From Mycteria americana (Eukaryota; Chordata; Aves; Ciconiiformes; Ciconiidae), in the NCBI RefSeq assembly GCF_035582795.1, contig NC_134365.1, positions 44,620,135 through 44,684,134 on the forward strand: a stretch of DNA of 64,000 nt, in the 5' to 3' direction. The notes below the pieces were generated by a model. That model worked only from the letters and a program-made list of their open reading frames with translations, was not told the origin of the DNA and searched no databases. The position numbers were made by a program, and so were the translations under genes. How positions within the stretch are numbered: position 1 is the stretch's first letter; every line of letters begins with the position of its first letter. Below are positions 26,301 to 39,100 of this stretch, piece after piece.

Positions 26301-29300
26301 AAGGTCTCCCCCCTCAGCCTCCTTTTCTCCAGGCTAAACAACCCCAGCTCCCTCAGCCGCTCCTCATCAGACTTCTGCTCCAGACCCTTCACCAGCTTCG
26401 TTGCCCTTCTCTGGACACACTCCAGCACCTCAATGTCTCTCTTGTAGTGGGGGGCCCAAAACTGAACACAGTATTCGAGGTGCGGCCTCACCAGTGCCGA
26501 GTTGTCCTGGTTTCAGCTGAGATAGAGTTAATTTTCTTTATAGTGGCTGGTATGGGGCTATGTTTTGGATTTGTGCTGAAGACAGTGTTGATAATACAGA
26601 GATGTTTTAGTTGTTGCTGTACTAGTCAAGGACTTTTCAGCTTCCCGTGCTCTGCCAGGTGCAGAAGAAGCTGGGAGGGGACACAGCCAGGAGAGTTGAT
26701 CCAAACTGCCCAAAGGGCTATTCCATACCATATGACGTCACGCTCAGTATATAAAGCTGGGGAAGAAGAAGGAAGGGGGGGACATTTGGAGTGACGGTGT
26801 TTGTCTTCCCAAGTAACCGTTACGCGTGATGGAGCCCTGCTTTCCTGGAGATGGCTGAACACCTGCCTGACCATGGAAAGTAGTGAAGGAATTCCTTGCT
26901 TTGCTTTGCTTGTGTGCGCGGCTTTTGCTTTACCTATTAAACTGTTATTATCTCAACCCACGAGTTTTCTTACTTTTGCTCTTTCGATTCTCTCCCCCAT
27001 CCCACCGGGGGGGGGGGGGGGAGTGAGTGAGCGGCTGCGTGGTGCTTGGCTGCCGGCTGGGGCTAAACCACGACACGAGTACAGGGGCACGATCACTTCC
27101 CTAGTCCTGCTGGCCACGCTATTTCTGATACAAGCCAGGATGCCATTGGCTTTCTTGGCCGCCTGGGCACACTGCTGGCTCATATTCAGGCAGCTGTCAA
27201 CAAACACCCCCAGGTCCTTTTCCACCAGGCAGCTTTCCAGCCACTCTTCCCCAAGCCTGTAGCGTTGCATGGGGTTGCTGTGACCCAAGTGCAGGACCTT
27301 GCACTTGGCCTTGTTAAACCTCATACAATTGACCTCGGCCCATCGATCCAGCCTGTCCAGGTCCCTCTGCAGAGCCTTCCTACCCTCAAGCAGATCAACA
27401 CTCCCACACAACTTGGTGTCATGATCTCTGCATGAGCTCTGCATGAGCTCACTAAGTAAAGTTTAGTCCTCCGGACATCCTTCTATCTGAGCAGAAGGCT
27501 GAAGATCACAACTGTTCTTCCATGCAAAGCATCCAATCCTGGTGCCAGGTCTGTACAGTAACGTTCCATGAAGAACAGAGTGCTGGCTCTCGTGATCTCA
27601 GTTATGATAATAAACTTTAGGCAAATACGACTGCACTATTAACTTCCATAACCTTCAATCAAGGGAATAATGCAATATTGCTGTAGCTTTTCTTAATATT
27701 CTAAAGCTTTTCTTTTTCTAAATCCACAGGGATAGCCAATATAGAAGCAGTCATAAATACAAGAGCTATTAAAAAAAGAAAGTAAAACTGCATCTGTTTT
27801 AATGGAAACATCACTTGAGATATGGGTTCAAACTTTTGTAAGATGACAAACTATTAAGCTGGTCATAAAGTCAAAAGGCAGCTATTTCATCGTTCAAGAA
27901 AATCCCAAGGGATGCAAACATAAATAACTTGCACTGCAATTAAGCTAACAGACAATGTTATAGCTATGATAAATGCTGACCTGATGGAGAAAAAAAAAAA
28001 AGAAAACATTCTCTTTGCATTTGTGAGAGGCTACCCAGGGAGTACCAATAAGGTGGCTTTGTATATCTCATGGAACGGTATAATTTTAGTCATTTTATAA
28101 TAAAGAGGTTTTTGGAAGGACTATATTCTGTTTTATGTTTTCTTTCCACACATCAAGCAGAAATTGCCATCATACTTCAAACACAGGCAAAGCACAGGCA
28201 CTGCTTGACTTCATTGCAAATGTTCAAAGACGGTTTCTAGTCAGACACTCAATGGATTTAATTTAGGACATCATAATTCAAATATAGCAGGAAAAAAAAC
28301 CCCAAACAAAACACTGTTTTTTGAACAGCAAACCTTGCAAACAGTTGTGGTCCTAAAACACAAGCTTTCAGTGATTTAGGGTCCTTTGATTTGTTCTTTC
28401 TGACCTCGGAGTCAGGAAGTCAGGTGTGACCAGCAGTATTAAGTAGCTTTGCCATCCATTATGTAGAAGGAATGAACACTTGCCTTGACTGTAATAAGGT
28501 TGTCAGCTTAGATGTGACAGACTCTTTGCAGAATGGAAGAATGGCATAAAGACCAATTCTCCAACTAAAATAGAAAAACTCTCTCCAAAACAGACAATAG
28601 TTCATTTATCCTACAAATTAACTCCCAACTTTCTTTATAAAAAAAAAGATATTTGTTTCAGAATTATCTCAGCTACTTTAGTCCTCTAAATTAGTATGCA
28701 AACTTTTGTTGTCCTCCTTTGCTACAAATGAATAGTGCAAAATGAAAGTTTGCCACTATGCACACAGAGTTATTGCCTCCCTTCACTGCTGGATTGACCA
28801 AAGCCAGTTCTGAAATTTTTTTCTGAATTTTTATGGGAATTTCTGCACTGGACCAGTAGAAGCATATTTCCCTACTACATCCAGGCTCTGCACCTCAGCC
28901 AGGAAGTTCAAGATCAGGTCACTAATCCATTCTGTGAAAGAGTTCCTGTCTGCCCTTAGAACTGGGACTTGTTAAAATTGGTATCTTCTATCAACTTTAA
29001 AGCTTCTCATCCTGTCCTATTCCCAAGCATGTCTGAACTCTTCTACCCCCTCTTCTCCCGCCTACACACCTTGCCTGAGTGATGCTAGCCCAAGTCTCCT
29101 GCCTCCTGTCTTGTTCTGCCTTTCCTTGGGGATCAACAATAAAGAGTATGAGAATATGTGTCAGAATATAAAGCACTTACTCCCAAATCTTTCCAAGATC
29201 ATCTAGACTATTATTAGTAATTAAAAGCTGACTAAAATGAAATTGAATTTATAATTACTTTGTCTAACAAAAGTCCTAGGTAACAATTTATTGAGAAAAC

Positions 29301-30109
29301 TGTCAAAACCCCAACTTAATTATTTCCTGGTACAAACTGAATTTGGAAAGAAGAGGCAGTAAAGAATTCTTGCTTTTATAACATTGTTTTACGAACACTT
29401 ATAGCAACAAGAAATTCAGGTACTCCAATAACACACAACTTATGGAAGTTAACCGTGACAAACAGAAATCACCTGGAGAAAATATAACTTACTAACAAGC
29501 CTCTTGAAAAGTTACACTAATACAAAAAACCCCACACTTGATTCTCTTCTGACCTTACCCAGTGGATGCAGGTGCCTGAAGAAAAGCACAGAGAACGCAA
29601 AGACTTTTATCTCCTCTTTAAGTAGCACTATATAAGAAAGTATGTGCTTACTCTGTTTAATAAATCAATTTCTTCCTTCAGCTTTCCAATTAGTTCCTCT
29701 TTGTCCTGTGTCATCTTCATTAATCTTGCATTTTCCTGTCTCTCCTTTGCAAGTTCCTAAAACCAGAATATGCAATGAAGTTTGAAATGTAATTTTTGGT
29801 TTTAAGAGACAGTTTCAAGTTATTACCATTTAAAACAAACAAACAAAGAAGAAAAACCCCTACACGCTTACCTATAATTCCTTTTCTACAGCAAGTCAAA
29901 CCCACATCTTCAAGCCCTTACATTTCAAGGAGCTAAAGAATCACATCTAAGAAAATATTTTACCCACAGCAAACCTGTGTGATATCTGATTCCAGAGATA
30001 ATGTTTTAATTTAACTTAAGCATGAACCCAAAATTGGATAGGGGCCCAAACCAGAGGTAAATAAATGTAAAGCATCAGCTTCCAAATTTGTTATATTGGG
30101 AGGGTTATT

Positions 30110-30144
<35 letters not shown>

Positions 30145-33100
30145 GTTTTGGTTTTTTTGGGTTTTTTTTTTTGGGGGGGGGGGGGGGGTGGGGGTGGGGG
30201 GGAGGAGTCGGTTATACTATTGTTAACAAGGATTGAAGACTCACTGTTAGATCTGTGAGCCCGAATGTGAGAAAAAATGAAAATGTCCATTAGGAATTTA
30301 ATAAATCAGGGTTCATGATACGGAAAGAAAGCCCTTAAATCTTCCTCTATTTTCTGTGTTACTGGCAGTTAACTTATTTCAGAAGGAAGCTGATTTGAAA
30401 GGGAGGATTACAGTGTAATTCACTCAAATCAGGCTTCCCCAGGTCTTAAACAAAAATCTACAAAATAGGCTTTATTTTCATCCTTTCCAAAAAAGATCTA
30501 GTCAAATTGTGTTTACTTAGTAACTTTCATCTATATGAATTCAAGAATATTTGGCAAGTTACCTACAAAAATCCACTTCAGAGGAAGACAGAGAAGCCAG
30601 TAATAGATTACACAGATGACATTATTTAGCAAAATACTGTTTTAGGTGAAAATCTCAACTTTAACATTATTACAATTTCCCAAAAGTGTTTGTATGAAGA
30701 ATGTCTGAAATAAAGAAAACTTTGTTTTAAATATGTATTTTAAATGTTTAAAACTTTAACAAACAACTGGACAGCAATTATATTTTGTACTTCAGTACAT
30801 TAAAAAAAAAAAATAGATCAGAAGGAGGCTTGCTAATTTTCTGAACAGCCAGTGAGCCCCTCCTTCCCCCAAGTTACTTGCCCTGTGTTGGTGTGTCATG
30901 GGGTACATATGAGAAATATGCAGAGCACTGCTGGCTCTCTAAGCGTATGATCTTCACCTCAACTATTTCTCACATATACCAAATGAAAACTAAACATCTG
31001 TGATTAGAAAGTTCACATTCTTCTCAGTCAGTCTGACTCTTTATACATTTTTATAGTCACAACTATCTGTAATTCAAGCATTTAGCATCATTTCTAGATA
31101 TTTTACTTGTAAATTTCCCCATGGAGTTTCAAAGGTACTTTATTTCAGATGTACACCATGCAGATGTTAGTTGGTACTTACCCTTTCAAGTTCCTCAATC
31201 CTCTTTTCCAAAGTGTTACTTGGTACAGAAGTGCCAGAAGAATTTGCATCTCTGCTGTATCTGCTGTAAGTTGTCCTGTCTGTTCGGGAATATCGATTTG
31301 GAGCATCATCTTCTGGTGCATTAGCTGTGCTACAAAGGCAAAGAGCAAAGCAGACACCTCTTTATACATTTAACAAACCAGAAATTATAGAAGTAACAAG
31401 AAGTGCTTTCCAAAGCACTCAATAGGTCAGTCTAATGAATTGCAGAGAACTTATTTCACAGCTGTTGTGTTGTTGAGAACTCACTAAATTTGCTGCCTCA
31501 GGGAGTTGAATACGTGGATAATGCAGCTCTCATCACATAGGTAATCAACTTTAAACACATACTTATACTTACTCTATCTTATTTTTAAAGATTTAAAAGT
31601 TTTATGAACTGTGCACATTAAAAAACAAGCTAAACAATTGTATTTTAAAAAGTAAAGTAACACTGTGGAGTTTAAACCAAGCATCTTTTTAAGTAGATGA
31701 AAACATAAAAGATGAAAAACAAGTGCATGTCCAAAACATAAGAAGCTTACACGTATCAACTGACTTTTCAAGAAGATATGGCCTGTAAGGAACTGGAAAG
31801 CAAACCAAAGTGATAATGTGATGCGGCCCAACATATTAATTTTATGCCATTTCCAAATATCTTACTTCAGAACTTATATACACAGCAGTTTGTCATAGCT
31901 CAGTTGGTAGGCACTCACTCATTAACTGGTGACATGTTTTTTTGCTTTAGATCATGTGTCCATTCCTTAAAAAATCACTGCAATGGAATCTTAACAGATA
32001 AGCACTGCAAATGCACATAAGCTAGTTTTAAAAAAGCTTATGGGTTCTCCATTGTGATTGCTATGTACAAAACCAGTGCTATTTTTAAAATATACATATT
32101 ACAAGTCAAGCATTTTCAAAGTCACAAATTTAAGTGTTCTTCCCATAGCTATTTTCTTCCTAATAGCAAAGTTATTTACCTTCAATGTAGAATCTAATGA
32201 ATAATTAAGAGCAGCAGAACAGAGCGCCCTGGGACCAGGCAGAGAGATACAGATCTTTCACTCCCCAATCCACCAAAATCGCACACCTTTGACTTTGAAA
32301 ATATACAGCTGAACAGCCAAAGACAAAAAAAACCCTTGTTCAGTCTTCACCAGGAGAGCTTAAATGCAGACATTCAAAATCCATCTGGACATGGTCCTGG
32401 GCAACCAGCTCCAGGTGGCCCTGCTTAAGTAGGGGGTTGGACAAGATGCCCTCCAGCAGTCCCTTCCAATCTCAACCAGTCTGTGATTCTGTGAAATCAC
32501 ACAGCTGAAATACATATATGATGGTTTTCTAGAGCACTTAGGAAAAGAATGAAAAGCACTATGAGTATCCCTACAACATTTCCTTTAAAACATAGAAGAG
32601 TATATGATTAATGTGTTCATTTAACAGTTTTGCATTTCATAACTCTAGAAAACCCCTGCTGACAATGTGCAAATCTAGATGGATACAGTGCAAATCAAAA
32701 GCAGGAGCATCTGGCAAAAGGAGGTCTTTCATGGATATAAATATTGTTTTGCTCCAGTATGTGTGAAGTTTCCAAGGCACACTGACACAATTGTAAGGAA
32801 TTTTGTAGCTTAATGTTATTACCTTATTTAGCACTGTTTATTCTTCATCTAGAAGATTTTTTTAAAAAAACATTTCTAGGACCGGATACGCATGTTGCAA
32901 CACAACATAAGAGAAATATTTTAACTTAACTCTATAAATTCTAGATTATTTAGCTTTCTGAAAGATGTGCTGTTTCATGCTGTTAATGTCACAAGGACAG
33001 ACCACACACAAAAGGCTCAATTCTTCATCACTCAAAAAAGAACCCTTTTGCCAATATACTGGAGTATCTCAACTCAGGTCCAGCGAGCGATATTGGCAGA

Positions 33101-36100
33101 TGCTCCTACAGGAAAGTTAGAAGAAAGAATACCTAGATAGGAAGGGTTTCATTAATACTGAAAATTAAGACATTTTCTATATTTTCCCTGAAACTCACAC
33201 TCAAAAATTTCCTCACCTATTCCACTGGGGAGCAGACCCTACTGAACACACTCCTTTTCAGTATCAGCAAGTACAAAGGACATATCATGAAGCCTTCTAG
33301 GAAATGGGATTTAAAAAAACATTTAAGGAGGCATTAGTCCATAAACTAACGCTAGGAATGCAACAGATACAAAGTTAATTATTTCGGCTGTCATAACCAA
33401 TCGCCAGTACACAGCAACAGCAAAAAAGGTACCATCTGAGACATGGCAGACATATCTTTCACACAGCATGGAATTTTAGTCTTCAGATACAATGTCACTT
33501 TGCAAGCCTTAAACAAGAAAGAAAACTTACCTAGAATAACAATATCACTGAACTTGGTGTCTATGCTTTACTGAGAGAAAATACCTATCAACCAGCCCCA
33601 ACAATGATATCTCTATGGAAATAAACCTGTATATTTTTTAACATATATACACACACACATATATATATATATATATTTTAAAATCCATTTTATATTTAAT
33701 AAATATGTAACAACAATACTAATACTACTACTACTAAGAATGATAACCTGTCCAAATTGAAGAGCTTTGTATACTACTAAGAAAACAAACTGGGTTTGTG
33801 CCTTCTTTCGGGGAAGGGGGGGAAAGCGCATGTATGCGACAGCAGAACCCATTTAGTTTGAGACTGCAACTGAAACCTTGCTTCCTCCGCTTTCTAACTA
33901 AATAAAAGTTTACAAATGCTTGCAACTTGGAAGTTGCTGGATTCTCACAAAATGTATGAAAGAAAAGAAAGCCTATTGTCAGTAGATGTACATTGGGTCA
34001 TTAGCACCAGAAGAAAAACAACTGGGGTCTGGCAAGTTGAAAAAATTTAGAGACACTGCTCAAGAATGCAATTCAGAATGTATTCCACTTTTTAGCATTC
34101 AAGTAACTTGTGCACATGACTCTTTCAACACTTGCAGTTGAAACATCTAGCCACAAGTTATGGCTGCAGGAAACAGTATTTTTTTTATTATTATTTTTCA
34201 AGAAGAGTGTCTGAGATTGCATTTGTAGCCACATGTACACTAGATTAGAGTGCCCACCCGGAGAGTAGCAAATGAGAACGCATCTGGATAGAAACATCCC
34301 TCACTATTGCTTCAAAAGGGCATGTTCGACAAGATGTTTAACAAAATTCAACTTGTTGTTCCACCAGCTTACTTTCAATTAGTAACTATCAAAACCTCAT
34401 TTTAAATGTGTATTCCTGTACTAGAATGCTGAAAACAGAAAACACTTTTGCAACGTAAGAAGACTTGCTTTTGAAAGTTTTTTCTGGCTGTACTTAAATA
34501 AAAATCATATAGCAAAATCAACCCACATCACAGTTTGACTACTCTTACACAGAAACAAAAGTTTTGTTTCAGAACGATGTTCTAATAATTTCCTTTCATA
34601 TAAAATAAAATCAGATATTCACAAAGGGGCAGGTTTAACAGCAATATTACAGAAAAGTGGAATAAACCTTGCTCCTTCCAATGTCTCTTTGGTTCTTTCA
34701 ATGTTTTCCTGAAGCCCTGTCCAAATTGCAATTTCACCCAATTAAGATCACCCAGTCAAAACCAGATTTCATTGATTTCAACTACAACACATTTATTTTC
34801 ATTGCCAGAATCTTGTAATTATACTTGATTTGGAAACTCTTAATTATGTCACTGAAATCCAGTCAGTTGCTAACAGCTTCTTTGGAAGAATAAGCAAAAG
34901 ACAGTATTTCTAAATAGGCTACCTTGGACTTGTGTTACTTCAGACTGTTTGAGCCAGGTCCACAGCTTTCAGAGCTGAGCTAAGGAAAGGCAGACTTGTC
35001 TTCTCTACAGCTGTACGTTCCTAGCCTCCTCCGCTTTTCCTGGCTCTGGCCTTCAGGTGACCGACTAGGAAACCATTCAAGGAGCTGATGCAGCAATCCG
35101 GCAGCAAAGGAAGCCATCAACTTTCAGCCACAGTGGCTCCCTGAAGCATCGCCCTGTCCAGTTGCATGAGCACTGGCACAAGGGACAGTGAGGAACTGCA
35201 GCCGGATCAACTTAGACCATTCAAAAACTTCTGCAGAAATAAACCCGAAGTGTTTCTGCCTTCTCATAACATCAGCATTGGCTGAAAAGGGTCAAGAAGT
35301 CAAGAAAAGCACCTTGAGTGACCCCTATCTATTTTAAGCGTTCATATCTCCACAGCAGTGGTCCTAATGTAACAAGCTAGATGAGACTGCTTCAACAGGC
35401 AACCCTCGCTGCAGAACTCCCAAACACAGGCAAGTAGGCAAGTCTGGGCATAGTGTTATGAAATAGTATTTTGCAGCTGTATTCTTTTAAATTAGTGAGA
35501 CCAAGGTTAGTATGATGGAATGTAAATTGTTACAGTTTAAGCTTTGTAGTAATCTAAAAACACTGAGCACGAGAATTTCACACTAAAGGAGGGCTTTAAC
35601 ACTTCCTTCACAGCACTTCCAATGAGTGCTCTGAAGCACCAGCTTCTTCTCTTCTTATGATCTCTTCTTCCTCATTCATTTTTCAGCTCTTGCATGAATG
35701 TTAAACTTGAGTACAATGTGGTCTTTTAGAACTAGCGGGCAAGGGTCTCTGCCTGTTGGGTTCCATGTTAGTGTGCCGTACTATCCTAAAAGAGGGGGAA
35801 AAAACCCTCTGACATTTTGTCTGGAAGCCATAAAGCCATACCATATTGTATTCATTTCCACTAATAAACAAACTATAAGCGGAACACACCCCTGAACCAC
35901 TACGAGATTTTAATCTAACTCTTTCTGTAAACTGATCCAGCCTGATCTGTCTGATCCGTGAACCATGCAAAAATCTTCTGAGTTATTTTAAATCCTGATT
36001 TGCAAGGTTTTCTTTTCAATTTAAGACATTTCTAAAAAAGAAGCTAAATTGGTTCAGAAGCTAGCAGACAGTCTTAAAAATAAACTGCTAAAACAAATTC

Positions 36101-39100
36101 TCTCTACTTATAAAAATATTCCTATGTCCACATACATATCTTGCTTTACTGTTACTTGCAAACAAACTTTTCCGTTCACAGAATGCAAGTGAAACATAAT
36201 TCATGTTTACACGTAGATTACACTCCAATATTTCAATAAACAGAATACACTTTGTCATTCTCTTGTTTGAGAAATCGGTGATGACACCAACTATGCTGAT
36301 AGCATCAGATCTGAATTAGAAAACCATTCTTACTAATGGCAATGTGCTTGTTGCTTTAAAATAACTACTCACAGAGCAGTGCAAAAACTGGTAGACCCAG
36401 TTAACAGTAATAGAAGTTTGGAATGGACAAGATGAGGCACATTGCATGAAGAAAAGCTTAGGGAGAAATGACAGATGAGGAAGTTGATATGGGCTATTAC
36501 CACTGAAGGATACCTACACATTTTAATCACATGAAGCTCACAGTCAGGACAGATGGCTAGTCACAACTCCCAAATACACTCATGAACATGTCCTGTGGCC
36601 TTCACGTCAGCATGACCTTGAAGATTCTGGTCATCCTTTTAATAGATTTTACAGGACCACTGCAGATCACAACAGAACCATCACTTCCTTTTGAAAACAT
36701 TTTATGTGGTTAATCATGCAACTACAAAGGAAGCCCTACACAAACTTTTAGGGCATAAGTATGAAGATGTAATGGGGTAAACTTTTAGGGTGTAAGTAAG
36801 ATCCTAATCCCAAACTTTTATTTACTTTGCTGCATAAGGAGACAGGCTCAGTTTGTCCAAGTCAGCCAGAAGAGAAGTAGAATAACACAACAGCAGCCAG
36901 CAGAGTTCATTTGTAAACATGTCTTCCAGTCAACGGGCACTCAGTGAAATGGGTTTCTCGGCAATGTCATATAAATGTTTAACCATGGATTGCTGCATCC
37001 ATATAAGGCAAAGTAGCCAGTGTATCTGATTAAATAGGTAGCAAAATCTGTGCAATTCCTTGAACCCTGGAACATATTGAAAGAACAACAATTCCATGAG
37101 CCAGGAGGCTGGGTATCTCAATGCAGACATGGGAACAGCTATATGGGAAGGGAAAAGGAAGGTACTGGAAGCCCAGGATGGTATCAGTAACCGCGGACTA
37201 GAAGTCAGAAGAGGACAGAAGATGGAGAAAAAAACAAAGACAGAAAAATATCAAAGAGAAGACTAGGACCTCAATGGTTAAATACAAGGATGTATGAGAA
37301 AGGGGGAGAGAAAGGAAAGGGTGTCTAACTGGGCTAGGAAACAGAAACCAGTGAAGTGAAGAAAAATGCTGAGATGAAGAGATGTCACTTCTGATGAGGA
37401 ACAACTGGGGAAGAGGGAGAAAGCAAAAGATAAGGAGCACGAGCAGTAAAGATGGGGGGAAATGACCTGAAAATTTCTGACAAATAATGCATTTTTCCTG
37501 GAACAGGGAGGCTAACAGAGCCCAAGAATTTATGCAAACATTATTTTTTCACTCTTGCTGTCATATGCCTGTAAAGTTTATTAACAGCCTCTTTTCCCCA
37601 CCCACAAAGTACTGACCACCTGTTGTCAGAGTAGCACAAGTAACACTTTCAAATGGGATGTCAAAGTGGTTGTCCCTATGTGAGAACAAGCTTTGCTCTT
37701 AATTTGCTTTGAAAACCTAAGGGAGTATACCCAAAACTGTTAAAAGCACATTAAATTGAACATATTTGAGCCTTCAAGCAGCTTATGGTCTCAATTCAGC
37801 CTTTTGGCATTCCAGCACTAGGTGTAATCACAGAATGGCACTTTCAGCTTCCAAAGGACTTCTGCTGTATTTGGGACATAAATGAGATCTACACCACGGT
37901 GAACGAGAATTACTGTAGAGGAAGCTGTTTTCTCTAGGACCTTCCCTTATTGCAGATGTTGGAAGGGGCAAACAAGCCAAACATTGCCAGAACAGAAGAG
38001 GACTCTGGTCCCGACTCCTTCCTTTAGCATTCACACCAGAAAGTGAAGCCACTGGGAGCCATACTTTGTTCAAGTACTCTTATCTGAAACATTACTTGGG
38101 AGGGTATAAATTTTCAAATATAGAAGCAAATCAATAGATACTGGTAACTCTAATCGCAGTGGGCATTGAGTCTCCATCTATAAAATATTAGCTACTCTAT
38201 ACCTCATGGACATACAGTTAGACTAAAACCCTCTTAGTATTTGTGAGCACTGGGCGCTGTGCTGACCTCACAGGTGAGGTCATGAAAACATGAAAACATG
38301 AGGTCACATGAAAACATGTGACCTCACATGTTTTCAACATGAAGTTTGAGGACTATGCAATGAGTAAGATAGATGGCAATATACTTAACAAAATATTGAA
38401 CAGCAGCTCACAGCAAGTCAGATTCCTCCTGAATGTAATGCTAGTCCTGAGGGGGAAAGTTCACGACCAAAGAATGTACATCCTACATAGCTGCCTGAAC
38501 AAAGACTGCACAAACAAATCTTATTTTAGCATTTTCTAGCTTTGGAGTTTCCTATTTTTGCAATGCTAATCAGAAAATAAGCTACAAATGTGACCGCACA
38601 AACTTCTCTTTATTACCCACCACCGCCACCACCCAAGTTTTTGAAAGTGAGTGAGGATATGGGTGAGGATATACAGCATGTGAAAAGAGTGAAGATAAGG
38701 TTTATGAAAAGCCACAAAGCACTATGACACACAGAATTAAGTATTTAGCAGGTACAAACAGCAATGAAATTTTGCACGGGGACTGAAGAGGAAGTGGAGA
38801 CTGAACTAAAATGTGTTTTATTAGTAAGAAAGTAATCATTAAATTATAAAGTTATTAAGGTTGTGACAGGAAATCTACCCATTCTGCAATGACAAAGTGA
38901 TTTTAAAAAAACCCTACAGCAATAAAAAGCATCACTCAACTAGGTTTATGAGAACCCAGGAATATAAAAGACAGTACCACACTAAGAAATCTGAAGTATA
39001 ACAGGATAGGTTGTTATTTTTTACAGTAAGGGTGGTGAGACACTGGAACAGGTTGCCCAGAGAAGTTGTGAATGCTCCATCATTGGAAGCATTCAAGGCC

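Larger units (their letters stand above)
26503..27075 (+). mobile_element. Solo LTR of an endogenous retrovirus, 573 bp
   Basis: Starts TGTCCTGGTTT and ends AAACCACGACA, which are near-perfect inverted ends of the TG...CA type. Exact 5-bp target duplications (CGAGT) sit on both sides. The plus strand carries a CRE (TGACGTCA, 26733-26740), a TATA box (TATATAAA, 26748-26755) and an ATTAAA poly(A) signal (26936-26941), which fix its orientation as plus, antisense to PAWR. No internal retroviral region is present, so it is a solo LTR left by recombination. The sequence resembles an LTR family I remember as widespread in avian genomes; a 5-bp duplication would suit an ERVL-type element, but the family name is unverified. 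Confidence 0.92.
23367..29651 (-). other. PAWR: PAWR last intron (6,285 bp)
   Basis: Bounded by GTAAGC at 29651-29646 and TTTCACAG at 23374-23367. It contains the nested CR1/LTR insertion (25961-27423). The rest (23375-25960 and 27424-29645) is AT-rich sequence with a T17 run near 23841-23857 and no other element that I recognise. Confidence 0.9.

Noticed and set aside
26447-27262. Plus-strand open frames across the LTR and CR1
   Set aside because: They run through non-coding LTR sequence and the reverse complement of CR1, so they are shadows and not retroviral genes. No gag, pol or env sequence is present.
30105-30290. Minus-strand open frame with poly-proline and poly-lysine
   Set aside because: It is only the translation of the T32/G16 homopolymer tract.
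36242-36540. Possible additional CR1 fragment (GGTGATGACACCAAC and nearby)
   Set aside because: The resemblance is limited to a few words, and no CR1 order or 3' tail follows.
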